A program made the translations under genes and the position numbers. 64,000 nucleotides of DNA from Panonychus citri (taxonomy: Eukaryota > Arthropoda > Arachnida > Trombidiformes > Tetranychidae). Numbering within the stretch: position 1 is the stretch's first letter; the number at the start of each line of letters is the position of its first letter. The stretch is taken from the NCBI RefSeq assembly GCF_014898815.1, contig NW_026515520.1, positions 555,946 through 619,945 on the forward strand. The letters run 5' to 3'. Under the pieces are notes generated by a model, which was given only the letters and a program-made list of their open reading frames with translations, was not told the DNA's origin and did not search any database. Of the stretch, positions 1 through 9,460 are shown piece by piece.

Positions 1-639
1 AAAAACCCTAACCCAAATCATTCCAATGATAAATCTTCAGTTGCTCGAATGCTTAAAACTAACAATCCTAATTATTCCCAATCTAACTCTAACTATAAGA
101 GAAACCCAAATGCATCTTCATCCGCATCTAAAGATGCTAAATTTTGCAATTATTGCAAAGGTGATGATCATACAATTGATGTTTGTTCTAAGTTAGCTTA
201 TCGAAAAGCTCAAGAAGCTGCAGGAATTAAACCTCCTTATCAGGGAAAAAATCAAAATTACGTTCGACAACCATTCAATTCAACAGCAGCCCCAACTAAC
301 TTAACCACTTTGGTTAATCAAGATCAGCCAGTTCCCCAAATTCAATTCCCTCCACAACAAGTTAATGCTATTGTCTCAGTTCCCCAAATGCTTACTAACC
401 CAATACAGTTAGATAACCGACCACCCTCTCCTCCCGAACCTATGCAAAGCGGACTTAGAGGAAATGTAGGATTTGCAATATCTAAAGATATTAAGCAAAT
501 TTCCCAAATTGGAAACACTGCAATTTCTCATATGCCTCAAGTCAACTTAACCCTCTGCTTGCCCGATAAAACTCGTGTTCAAGAAGGTAAAGTGTTGATA
601 GACACCGAGCGTCAGCTTGTGTTATCGATGCCGGTCTAG
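1..639 (+). CDS. gag nucleocapsid part and start of protease (partial, frame-broken)
   Basis: The frame is open from base 1; the first ATG in it is at 49, but the protein certainly begins upstream of the window. A CCHC zinc knuckle of the form C-x2-C-x4-H-x4-C is encoded at about 145-187 and is typical of gag nucleocapsid domains that bind the element RNA. It is followed by a Pro/Gln/Asn-rich linker. At the 3' end the reading frame enters an aspartic-protease-like stretch (V-L-I-D-T). It loses frame directly after the D-T at about 607; the protease-like sequence continues in another frame, so a one-base change disrupts the active-site motif. The ORF then stops at 637-639. Confidence 0.75.
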   Translation, partial: KNPNPNHSNDKSSVARMLKTNNPNYSQSNSNYKRNPNASSSASKDAKFCNYCKGDDHTIDVCSKLAYRKAQEAAGIKPPYQGKNQNYVRQPFNSTAAPTNLTTLVNQDQPVPQIQFPPQQVNAIVSVPQMLTNPIQLDNRPPSPPEPMQSGLRGNVGFAISKDIKQISQIGNTAISHMPQVNLTLCLPDKTRVQEGKVLIDTERQLVLSMPV

Positions 640-935
640 CTTCCTCCTTCAAGCTCACGTTATAAAGGTGAACAGAACCCTAAAAGGTATTGCATCAGGA
701 GTCTATGTAGATTTTTTGGTTTTCGTATGCAATATTTAAGCATAATGGTATGGACGAATCCGCATCATCAAATTCCAAATTTGTGAAAATTTGAACCGTA
801 TTTTGTTAGGGAATGCCTTCCTTCATGTTTTTACATGAAAATTCTTTCTGACGGAAATGAGTATGATATCTCTGTCAAAGAAACCCCAATTCTCCTGAAT
901 TAAATAACCTGACTTTTATCCGATTCTGTACCCTG
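640..935 (+). pseudogene. retroelement protease / pre-RT remnant, several frameshifts
   Basis: No single frame is open across this stretch. Protease-like and linker-like residues can be read in all three frames in turn, each ended by stops. This is the position of protease between gag and reverse transcriptase. The best reading is a protease domain scrambled by several small indels, so no functional protease could be made from this copy. Confidence 0.5.
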
Positions 936-2444
936 ATGAAACTGACTTCATCATTGAAACTTCTATTAAAGTTACTGGTAATGCTGCCGATTATATCTGG
1001 ACTCTCCTCAACTCATTCATCTCATTCAACTCATACAATTAACAATTCCTCAACTACATCCACTCATCATCCAAATCTAACAACAATTCAAATCCCATCT
1101 GAAGAAAACAAATTCAAAAATTTTCCTCAACAATCAATAATCGCTCGGTGTATGCTCGTTAGTGAAAACGAAATTACCGAATCAAAAACTCAATCCTTCC
1201 TTGACAAGATTAAGTCAAGAATCAACCCAAATCTAAGTTCATCTCAACAAAATGAACTTCTCGAACTTTTCGAAAACTATCAAGATGTTTTTTCCAAACA
1301 CAAAAACGATCTTGGATTTGTCTCATCATCTGTTTGTCCAGTGAAAATTGATTTAGAAGATCAAATTATTCCGTACCAAAAACCTTACAACTGTAACATT
1401 CATCGCCGTGGAGTTTTTCGTGAGATCATTAATGATATGATCCAACATGACCTGATCGAACCCTCGGATGCGCTTGGAGGTGCACCATCATTATTGGTTC
1501 CTCGATCAGATGGCTCTCATAGGATGGTAACTGATTACCGCCTCTTGAATCGTCTCACCAAAATTCCGAGACATCCCATGCCCAGAATCGACGACTGTCT
1601 CGAAGTCGTTCGAGGTGGACAATTCTTCAACCTTTTCGACCTGGCACAAGGTTACCACCAAATAGAACTTCCTCCTTCCGAAAGAGAGAAAACAGCGTTT
1701 GTAACCCCGGATGGTAAGTATCAGTACAAACGACTCCCCATGGGACTCGCCGGTGCTCCATTCATATTCCAGCGATTCATGAACAAAGTTCTTGAAGGGT
1801 TACAATATGTCAATTGTATTGGATACTTTGACGATATCCCTGTTGTTGGTGTAACTTTTTCCGATCTCATCGCTAATACGATATTGGTGTTAGAAAGATT
1901 GAGAAAATACAATCTAAAAGTTAAGCCAGAAAAGTGTCACTTCGGTGAAACCGAAATCTTATTGTTAGGACATTTAGTCTCAGGTGAAGGAATCCGTCCC
2001 GACCCTAAAAAGGTTCAAGCCCTAGTTAACCTCCGATACCCTAAAACTGTTCGTGAACTTCAATCCCTCCTAGGATGTTATAATTATTTCTCCAGGTACA
2101 TAAAAAACTATTCCTCCATCGCCGCTCCACTTTATCGTTTAATTTCAAAAGAACGAAAATTCAAAATTCTCCCCGCTGACAAACAAGCCCTCGATTCTCT
2201 CAAATCATCTCTCATCAATACCACGCTCTTGGTACATTTCAACCCTAAACTTCGTCGTAAAATCTCCGTCGATGCATCTGATGTTGCTGTTGGTGGAATC
2301 CTATTACAGGAAGACGACAAATCTGAAGATTTCAATCCGGAAAACCCAATTGAAACCGTAAGCCATTGGCTCCCAATTTCCTTTTTCTCCCAAAAATTAC
2401 TGAAGCATCAACTTCATTACAGTGTTTCAGAAAAGAACTTCTAG
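936..2444 (+). CDS. reverse transcriptase and first half of RNase H
   Basis: This 502-residue frame holds a complete gypsy-type reverse transcriptase. Residues of about 95-125 form the pre-RT segment, followed by the fingers-palm core with LFDLAQGYHQIEL (first catalytic Asp), the RLPMGLAGAPFIFQRFMN motif and the YFDD catalytic box at about residues 298-301. The connection region includes LLGHLVSGEGIRPDPKKV. RNase H begins with a KISVDAS motif whose Asp codon is near 2271. The frame ends at 2442-2444, just after the SEKNF residues, where a one-base shift moves the conserved RNase H continuation into another frame. The ATG at 936 is only the first in the frame; in the element this is part of a gag-pol polyprotein. 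Confidence 0.85.
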   Translation: MKLTSSLKLLLKLLVMLPIISGLSSTHSSHSTHTINNSSTTSTHHPNLTTIQIPSEENKFKNFPQQSIIARCMLVSENEITESKTQSFLDKIKSRINPNLSSSQQNELLELFENYQDVFSKHKNDLGFVSSSVCPVKIDLEDQIIPYQKPYNCNIHRRGVFREIINDMIQHDLIEPSDALGGAPSLLVPRSDGSHRMVTDYRLLNRLTKIPRHPMPRIDDCLEVVRGGQFFNLFDLAQGYHQIELPPSEREKTAFVTPDGKYQYKRLPMGLAGAPFIFQRFMNKVLEGLQYVNCIGYFDDIPVVGVTFSDLIANTILVLERLRKYNLKVKPEKCHFGETEILLLGHLVSGEGIRPDPKKVQALVNLRYPKTVRELQSLLGCYNYFSRYIKNYSSIAAPLYRLISKERKFKILPADKQALDSLKSSLINTTLLVHFNPKLRRKISVDASDVAVGGILLQEDDKSEDFNPENPIETVSHWLPISFFSQKLLKHQLHYSVSEKNF

Positions 2445-3225
2445 CAATTCTTGTCGGTGTGTACAAGTACTCACTATCTCGATGGTGAAAATTTCCTAAT
2501 CGAGACTGACCACCATACCCTGTGTCAGCTCCCAAAATTAATTTTAAAATTCTAGACTCCAAAGATGGTCAATTATGCTCTCATCTTATAATTTTAAAGT
2601 CATTTATAAAAAAGGATTAACTCATCCTCCCGACTGTTTCTCCCGTTATCAGTCCGAATGGGACCATAGAAAAACTATCGATCCCGAAGAAGAGTTTTTA
2701 GACAAAATTTTTCTTAACGAATATGTTGAAGACCCATCATTCCATCACTACTATGATATTGGAATGAATTTGATTAACCTCTCCTTTGAAGCTCCTATTC
2801 TCGATTACGAGCAAATCAAAGATCCTCCTCTACTTTTATATTCAGTCACCTCAGAAATAGCACATCTTCAACCTCATTCCAAATCATCTCCTCAAGAATT
2901 TTCCTTATGGAAGGAAAAAGTAAGAACCGCTCAGAAAAACAACCCTGATGTTCAGTCCCTCATCTCTCAACTTTCCAATTCAAATTCGATTGCTGCTAAA
3001 CGATATGTTTTAAAAGACAATCTTCTCTACCGAAAGGACTCACGAACCCCCTTTGGAACTCGACTCGTGATTGATCCTGAAATCTTAAAAGAGATATTCC
3101 AACTTGAGCATGAATCAACCCTCGGTGGCCATTTCGCCACAGAAAAAACCTACTTAAATATCGCTCGACGATTTTGGTGCAAATTCCTCTACGATGAAGT
3201 GAAAAGTTGTGTGAAAACTGTTTAG
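2445..3225 (+). CDS. RNase H end, tether and integrase zinc-binding domain (broken)
   Basis: Between 2445 and 2575 RNase H sequence, including the E-T-D-H-H motif, can be read only by changing frame. From 2575 the frame is open for 216 residues: the end of RNase H (DCFSRY), an acidic tether, and the integrase N-terminal H2C2 zinc domain (HESTLGGH at the start, K-S-C near the end). The ORF stops at 3223-3225 before the last Cys; that Cys and the following residues lie in another frame. The domain is therefore split by an indel. Confidence 0.7.
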
Positions 3226-3265
3226 TTTGCAACTTAGCAAAACCTTCCAACATCATTTATGTTGA

Positions 3266-6200
3266 TCCTCCATCAAACCCATTCCTCAAGAAATTCTAAC
3301 CCGATTTGAACTTGACGTTCAAGGCCCGATAACAATTGGAAATTCTAAAAAATACATCCTCGTCATCGTCGATGTTTTATCGCGATTTGTGTACGCGAAA
3401 ATGACCCTCAACCAAACAGCTACAACTGTAATCAACTTTCTCTCCAATTTCTTTCATCTCTTCGGTTTCCCAACCCACATCCAAACCGACTTAGGAACAA
3501 ATTTCACTTCGGATGAATTTAAAAAGTTCATAGAAAAACATGGTATTGTTCATGACACCAGTACCCCTTACCACCCTCAATCCCAAGGCATTGTCGAAAG
3601 ATGCAATCGCACAATTGCAGAAAGACTTCGTGCTTATGTTTGTGCCAAAGGTACAAAAAATTTGGTCTCCGCTCTCCAAGCATCTCTGTATGCAATCAAC
3701 TCATCCGTCCACAAGATTACTCGCTTCAGTCCTTACTTCCTTGTTTTTGGTCGCGAGCCTAATAAACCCCTTGACAATTACTTGTCCATTAACCACAATT
3801 CCCCTGTGACCGTAACCGAAGCCCGTAAAATTGCTTACGCGCGACTTAATTCCCAACAACTTTACCAGATTAACAGAACCAAATCCCTTCATCCTCAATC
3901 TCCCTACGATATTGGAGATTATCTTCTAGTTAAAAATGAATCTCCAGATTCAACAATTTCTAAAAAACTTCGAAATCGCTATCATGGCCCTTATTTAGTT
4001 TGTGGTCTTAAGAAAGGTGCACTTATGTTATTAGACACTCTAAGCTTTAATCTCTTCATCTACAATGTTTCTAATACAAAGAAATATACAGGAAAGTTAA
4101 CCACAAAGATGTTAAACCTCAGAGAAAATTTTTTTAACCCCGATTCATTCTTAGAAAATGAAGATTTCAATTCCCCTGAAATTGAGTTAATTACTGACAA
4201 CCAATTTCAATCACTCAGTGATAATGATCATGTTGAAAATGAAGACCTTAATTCCGATTCAATTCCTAATGAAAATTCAAATGACCCAATTAACCCAAAT
4301 AATGATGAAAATCTAAATGATTTTATTCATAATCTTCCTCAGTCAAATCTTCCTTCCTCTCCAATTAAAAATTCTAATTGTAACAATCAGTTAATTACTG
4401 ATCACTACAGTGATGAATTAATTAACAATATTCCTCAAAAACAAAAAAGAAAATATCGAACATCTGATCAACAGATAATCGAACAACCGAAGTTAATTGT
4501 TAACAATCAAGAAAAAATGTTAACCAGACAACAATTAAGAAACCAAAAAGTTTTTGTATTGTTTAATTTTTCATTATTAGAAAATGATAATGAGAATATT
4601 TTTCTAATTAACTTTAATTGTTGTTCTCAAGTTGATCACTACAGTGATAAGAATTTAAAATTTTCCAGAAAAATTAATTTCGATCATTCTAATGATTTAA
4701 ATTGTTCTAAATTCGAAATTAGATTAACATCTGTTGAAAAGAAAAATTCTATTCTTTTTAAGTTTCCCCTTTCCTCTGTTGAAGGCGTTAGTTTCGCTAA
4801 TTACCTTTACCCGCCTTTGTCTTTGTTTCCTCTTCATTTAACTCTTTGGTCATTTAGAGTCAAGTTGATTTTTATTAACCTAATTTCTCATCTCCACCTT
4901 GAAAATTTTTCTTTGTTCAATTTAGTAAAATCTTTAGATTTAATTTTGTTTCAATTATTAGTAATTCACCAGAATTCTGAGAATTGTGAAAATTATAAAG
5001 TTCAACTAAATTGTTCTCCACCTTCATCACCCCAACACTTCAGTGTTAAAATTTCCTCCGCCATCTTCAGTGAAGTGAAAAGTGCTTCCGAACTGTTGAC
5101 TCAAAGTGCCTTTAAGTGCCTTCATCAAATTAATCATCTCAAGATTAATCATCCCTCTCATCAACATTGTCAACAATTTAGCGTCAAAAAGCTAATTAAC
5201 CAAAAAGTGAAAATGGACAAAAACCCGAACTCACCACCCACACCTTCTAGTGTTCCCGTTTCTTTCTCCAATAAACGTGCTAATTCTCATCTCTTGAAAT
5301 CTGTTATCCCGAACTGTGGTTATGAAAGTGACCCTGATTGTTGGTACATCCCTGGTCCAATTGCCTCTTCAACCGAACCCGATCATCCCCTTATCGATCT
5401 CAACTCACCACCAAAGAAAACTGTTGAACTAAAAACTGTTAAATTTCAATCTCCTCTGGTTACCCAACAAACTCTTAAACGTTCAGTTTCAATTGAATCT
5501 CTAGATTCAATCGCTTCCTCTCATCCAAACCAATTAAGGAAAATTTCTCTCCGGAATCAAATGGAAGAAGAAACTCAAGGTAAGATCATTGTTAAGTCGA
5601 ACCTCTCTAACTTTTTACCATCAACTTCTTCCGAAACGAATAAATACCCAAAGCCCGGTGAATTTCCTAAATTCTTCCCAAATGAAATCCCTGCTCCTCT
5701 TCCGACTGAACTTCCCGATCATGTTTCGATCGATAAATACAAGCAAGTTAGACAATTAGTCTTAATGAAAAATCAGAATTTCAAAAATATTAGACAGAAA
5801 TTCGAAAAAATGATTAGAGAAAAACTTTTTCTAAACCTTTATCAAGATGAAATTATCTATTCAGTTCCTCTTCCGAAAATACCTAAAGGTATCTCAAAAT
5901 CTTCAGTCACCCATGAAAAGTTAGATTCATTTATTAATGAAATTCGTTGCTTCTTCTGTGAGCAAATCTCTCTTATCCCCATCGAATGCGACTTTTGTAA
6001 GCATTGGTATTGTACCAATTGCGTTATCTTCGTGCAAAATTTGATCGCAATTTTGAAATTAACCCCACCGTCGAAACCCAATAAATTCATTTGCCTCTTT
6101 CCATCATGTTTAAGAAACTTTTCCTCCATCGATGATTACCCCACTTACAGCTCGATTACTTATTCATCAACTTACGTTAACTATCGAAACTGTAAATTTA

Positions 6201-7393
6201 ATTGTAGGTACACTCTCTGCGCTAAACAATTAAGTCCTAATTTACTTTCGGCTCACGAATCAAAATGTCGATTAGGATTGTTTAGGGAAGAAGTGGATCT
6301 CGAATCAATTTCAATCTTTCGTCAAGGCTCCTCTGTAAAGGAACTTTCCTCCATCAATCCCAAGCGTTTAGTTAGCTTCATCCCTCCTCACATCAAACTT
6401 GCACCCACTCCGCAAATTTCCTACTCAACCCACGAGTTCAACTTCGAACAAAAATTCGAATTATATGCCTGTCTTTTGGTTAACAAAGAAGAAAATCCAA
6501 CTGACCCTCTTTTATCGGACACTAGCATTCGTTCTCATGCGAATCTTAGATTAGGTTTTTGGGAAACTTTCAACAAAAGAAAAGACCCTACTCTTCCCCT
6601 ATCAGAAAATGAAGAATTTGTTCGAACAATAGGCTTTCCTCCCGTTCTCTCTTACGCTCCCGCTCCATCTCGACCTCGAACTACTTGGTCATCCAAGTCA
6701 AATCCCGTTCCCCACTATCTTCTCAAAGATTCGGAAGAATGGTTAAAGTTCAGTGAGGGAAGACCCAAACATGATCTTCCTTGCTCACCTCTCAGGTTAT
6801 CCCCTGATGCTGGTCAACCAAACACCCCCTACACTGCCATTAACCCTCTTTCTAGATTGACCCTGGAAGAGCAAAATGTTGTTAAAAATAAAATTTCCGA
6901 ATGGTTTCCATCCCTAAGAGAATTGGTAACCCTGACAAAATCTTCCTCCACCTCTAACCCGCTCAGACTCGAATATCGAGTCAATCGAAAAAATAAAGCC
7001 GCTGCTATTTTCAACGCGCTGGTGGACCAACAAGTCGAAGATCTCTCTTCGAATCAAAAAGAATTTCTGGCCGAACAAATCAGTGAACATCCTGATCCTT
7101 CCAATGTTTATTCGATCAATGCTTCATATGTTCGAATAATTCGATTCAATGCCGAAGGAGTTCGAAAAATCGTACATCATCCCGTTTGGATTGTTATCAT
7201 TGACGGTAACTGTGATGTCGTTTATGAAACCCTAGTCCACTATAAGGACATTCACTTCATGGATACCCACTTTCATGGGTTAACAAAAGACGATTTAAAA
7301 TTCGCCAAACACCTCGCGTCAGTTAGAGATCAAGTTCTTTGCTTTTGGCCTGTGCTAAACAAATTGTTGGTGCTGGACTTGTTTCTCTACTGA
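3266..7393 (+). CDS. integrase core fused to a long extension with PHD/RING-like zinc finger and exonuclease-like end
   Basis: The frame is stop-free from 3266 to 7390. The integrase core shows the D,D-35-E triad: Asp in FELDVQGP at 3314, Asp in QTDLGTNF at 3488, Glu in GIVERCNR at 3596, exactly 35 residues after the second Asp. A GPY-type module (RYHGPYLV) lies near 3975-4000. Then come an Asn/Asp-rich linker (about 4130-4480) and a Ser/Pro-rich part from about 5213. A cysteine cluster follows at about 5945-6275: C-x2-C-x9-C-x2-C, then H-W-Y-C-x2-C and C-x4-C, resembling a PHD finger in which the usual His ligand is Cys, and then a C/H cluster. The last 120 residues resemble the start of a REXO/ISG20-type DEDDh exonuclease (VVYETLV, then F-x-G-L-T-x-D-D-L), but the first D-x-E motif is not seen. 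Integrase is certain; the extension is not assigned to a known family. Confidence 0.75.
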   Translation, partial: SSIKPIPQEILTRFELDVQGPITIGNSKKYILVIVDVLSRFVYAKMTLNQTATTVINFLSNFFHLFGFPTHIQTDLGTNFTSDEFKKFIEKHGIVHDTSTPYHPQSQGIVERCNRTIAERLRAYVCAKGTKNLVSALQASLYAINSSVHKITRFSPYFLVFGREPNKPLDNYLSINHNSPVTVTEARKIAYARLNSQQLYQINRTKSLHPQSPYDIGDYLLVKNESPDSTISKKLRNRYHGPYLVCGLKKGALMLLDTLSFNLFIYNVSNTKKYTGKLTTKMLNLRENFFNPDSFLENEDFNSPEIELITDNQFQSLSDNDHVENEDLNSDSIPNENSNDPINPNNDENLNDFIHNLPQSNLPSSPIKNSNCNNQLITDHYSDELINNIPQKQKRKYRTSDQQIIEQPKLIVNNQEKMLTRQQLRNQKVFVLFNFSLLENDNENIFLINFNCCSQVDHYSDKNLKFSRKINFDHSNDLNCSKFEIRLTSVEKKNSILFKFPLSSVEGVSFANYLYPPLSLFPLHLTLWSFRVKLIFINLISHLHLENFSLFNLVKSLDLILFQLLVIHQNSENCENYKVQLNCSPPSSPQHFSVKISSAIFSEVKSASELLTQSAFKCLHQINHLKINHPSHQHCQQFSVKKLINQKVKMDKNPNSPPTPSSVPVSFSNKRANSHLLKSVIPNCGYESDPDCWYIPGPIASSTEPDHPLIDLNSPPKKTVELKTVKFQSPLVTQQTLKRSVSIESLDSIASSHPNQLRKISLRNQMEEETQGKIIVKSNLSNFLPSTSSETNKYPKPGEFPKFFPNEIPAPLPTELPDHVSIDKYKQVRQLVLMKNQNFKNIRQKFEKMIREKLFLNLYQDEIIYSVPLPKIPKGISKSSVTHEKLDSFINEIRCFFCEQISLIPIECDFCKHWYCTNCVIFVQNLIAILKLTPPSKPNKFICLFPSCLRNFSSIDDYPTYSSITYSSTYVNYRNCKFNCRYTLCAKQLSPNLLSAHESKCRLGLFREEVDLESISIFRQGSSVKELSSINPKRLVSFIPPHIKLAPTPQISYSTHEFNFEQKFELYACLLVNKEENPTDPLLSDTSIRSHANLRLGFWETFNKRKDPTLPLSENEEFVRTIGFPPVLSYAPAPSRPRTTWSSKSNPVPHYLLKDSEEWLKFSEGRPKHDLPCSPLRLSPDAGQPNTPYTAINPLSRLTLEEQNVVKNKISEWFPSLRELVTLTKSSSTSNPLRLEYRVNRKNKAAAIFNALVDQQVEDLSSNQKEFLAEQISEHPDPSNVYSINASYVRIIRFNAEGVRKIVHHPVWIVIIDGNCDVVYETLVHYKDIHFMDTHFHGLTKDDLKFAKHLASVRDQVLCFWPVLNKLLVLDLFLY

Positions 7394-8314
7394 AATGTCT
7401 ACAACTTTCCCTGATGATCGACATTCTTCGACCTAAGATGCGAGATGTCACTGTTTATTTCTCCTATCGGACTACACCCGCCTCATTATCTCCTTGCTTT
7501 CATCATCTTCAGTGGATACACAATTAGAGACAGACCCCACTCACCCGCCGTCGAAGCTCTTACCGCTATGAGGATGTATATGGCATTCTGGCAAGATATC
7601 GAGGAAAAAGTCAAGTCCACTGGTCGTGGAATCCACAATCAATCTATTCAATTCTACGTGCGAAATGATAAAGTTTCGTATTTACACAAGAAACTCACTG
7701 AATTGATAGATTCGAAAAAAGCAAAGTGGCCACTGACTGGTCATATCATCAACATCACCGAGAGAACCCGGAATACTCATCATTCCAATGCGTTTCCCCC
7801 GCACCATCACCAATTCCATCATCATCATCATCCTCATCACCTCCATCAATGGTTTCAACAAGAATTGTGAGACCTCCAACATCATCATCATATGAAAAAC
7901 CTTCACCATTTACCCTGTTCAATATCGTTCATCCTCCGAACTCATCCCAAAGAAAAAACAATAACCCCGTTGCTTATCAGCTTGGACTCGATGAAACTGT
8001 TCATCCATTAGTCTCTCAAGCGGAAATGAAAAAGCTTTTTGAAAATGTTCCCTCAGGATCTTCCTCATCATCAACCTCACCTAATCAAGCCCTGGATTCT
8101 TCAGTAAAATACATATTGATAATCTCTCAGACCCTCCCTTATCATTTGGTTCTCAAGATCCAAGGAAAACCCGCTCCATCCACACCATGTTAGGCCGAAC
8201 ACTCCATCTCCTCCCGTAGTTCAATCATCATCTTCATCCACATCACCACCAAATCACAATAGGATTCCAAAGGAAACCCTGAAGAAGTATCTTCATCAAA
8301 GTGCTGGGGACTGA
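7394..8314 (+). pseudogene. 3' continuation of the extended retroelement ORF in shifted frames
   Basis: After the stop at 7391-7393 coding-like sequence goes on in two other frames: 7339-7527 (QIVGAGLVSLLKCL, resembling the middle of REXO-like exonucleases), then 7445-7870 (YTIRDRPHS followed by VEALTAMRMY, at the place of the ExoIII motif H-[DS]-x-x-E-D-A). From about 7760 the frame changes again to a Ser/Pro-rich tail (7726-8193) and a short last piece ending at TGA 8312-8314. The catalytic acidic residues expected in motifs I and III are replaced. It is either a decayed copy or a fold kept for binding rather than catalysis. The His-rich run in the 7445-7870 frame is a wrong-frame reading of the Ser-rich tail. 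Confidence 0.5.
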
Positions 8315-9460
8315 AGGGTAGAAAATCTTGAAATCCTCAGGCTTCCTTTTCCATCACTATCATGATTTGGAATCAATTTAAATTTTCTAATTTCTTCTTC
8401 ATCTCAACAATTAGTTAATTGTTGTGCTTTTCTTTTTATTTTCATTTTTATAAATTCAACAATTTAAATTTTGTTTCTTAATTTTCCATTGTTAACATTA
8501 GTTTTCCCACTCCCACAACTATAGTTGTAAATTTCTTGATTGTTACTCTTAACCAATCTAATTAATTAGTATCCCTGATTAACTGATTGAGTTGATTAAT
8601 TTATATTCCTAACTAATTGTCCAATGGAAATTAATCTAAATTCAAATCTATATCTAAAGATATAGTTAATGTTAATTCAGTTAATTACAATTAACTAATT
8701 TTCTTAATTGTATCTACCCAAATCTCTACATCTTTTAAGTTGACCAAAAATTGGTAACAAAAGTAAGAGACCCGATTTTCTCTTTCTCTCCCTCTTTCTT
8801 TTTTCTTTCTTTTATTTTTTAGCCTTTACCATTGTTAAGTCTAAAGACTTATCTTGGTTAATTTTTATCTTTTTTATCTTCTCTACATGTTAACCATATT
8901 GTTCATAATGTCGAGACATAGAGACTAAAAGAGTTACTTTGTAACAATAGTTTCACCTCATCACTAATATGATTAACTTGGTTAATTTGATTAATTTGTT
9001 TTCCTTGTTTTAATTGTAACCCCTTTTCATCATTAATTGATATCCCAATTGTCACCCCTTTTTTTTTTATTCTAAAAGAATAATTTTCCTCTATAATCTT
9101 CAGTCAATGTTTAACATTAAAATAGTTAACTTGCTCATCTTTAATCTCTCAATTTTAATTAAGGTGATTCTGCACTTCTAAGTGTTACAATCCATCCATC
9201 TCTCAAGTTCCTAAAATTCAACCTTCTTTAATTAGACATTTTATGTTTAATTGTCCAAATCTGAATTCTTTAGAATTATCAGTGAAAGTGAAAACACAAG
9301 CGTAAGTACAATAGAGAAACTCAGTGATCCTAAAAGAATCGTGTATTCGGTATTTTGTGGGACCGAAAATCTTCTGAACTCTTGTCTTCAAGCCTACAGA
9401 CTTTTCCGAGTTTTATCTCAATCACATCCATCGATCTCAAATTGATCATCTAACCTCCTC
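8315..9460 (+). other. probable 3' untranslated/LTR region of the retroelement
   Basis: No long frame is seen. The end of the coding part overlaps a G/A-rich string near 8300-8318 that could be the polypurine tract which primes plus-strand synthesis. Downstream is AT-rich with a long pyrimidine tract (8775-8822). A 64-codon frame (9251-9445, non-ATG start) has no recognisable family. The right boundary of the element could be near 9190 or 9450; without the other LTR I cannot decide. Confidence 0.3.

Larger units (their letters stand above)
1..8314 (+). mobile_element. Ty3/gypsy-type LTR retroelement, 5'-truncated by the window edge, frame-broken
   Basis: The coding order gag zinc knuckle, protease remnant, reverse transcriptase, RNase H, integrase with a GPY/F module is that of Ty3/gypsy (Metaviridae-like) retroelements. 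After integrase the reading frame continues for about 1,100 more codons, which such elements do not usually have, and carries a zinc-finger region and an exonuclease-like region. Frame breaks are seen near 607, at several places in 640-935, near 2440, within 2445-2575, near 3225-3265, near 7390, 7440, 7760 and 8190. I cannot see the 5' LTR, so the LTR ends cannot be mapped by comparison. The copy looks non-functional as written. Some breaks might be assembly indels, because the stop-free stretches between them are long. Confidence 0.9.

Noticed and set aside
1..14. ACCCTAACCC string like a telomere repeat at the window start
   Set aside because: Only one unit and a half, and it lies in an open gag frame; chance.
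9251..9445. 64-codon frame after the retroelement
   Set aside because: Non-ATG start, no recognised family; kept only as a note in the 3' region.
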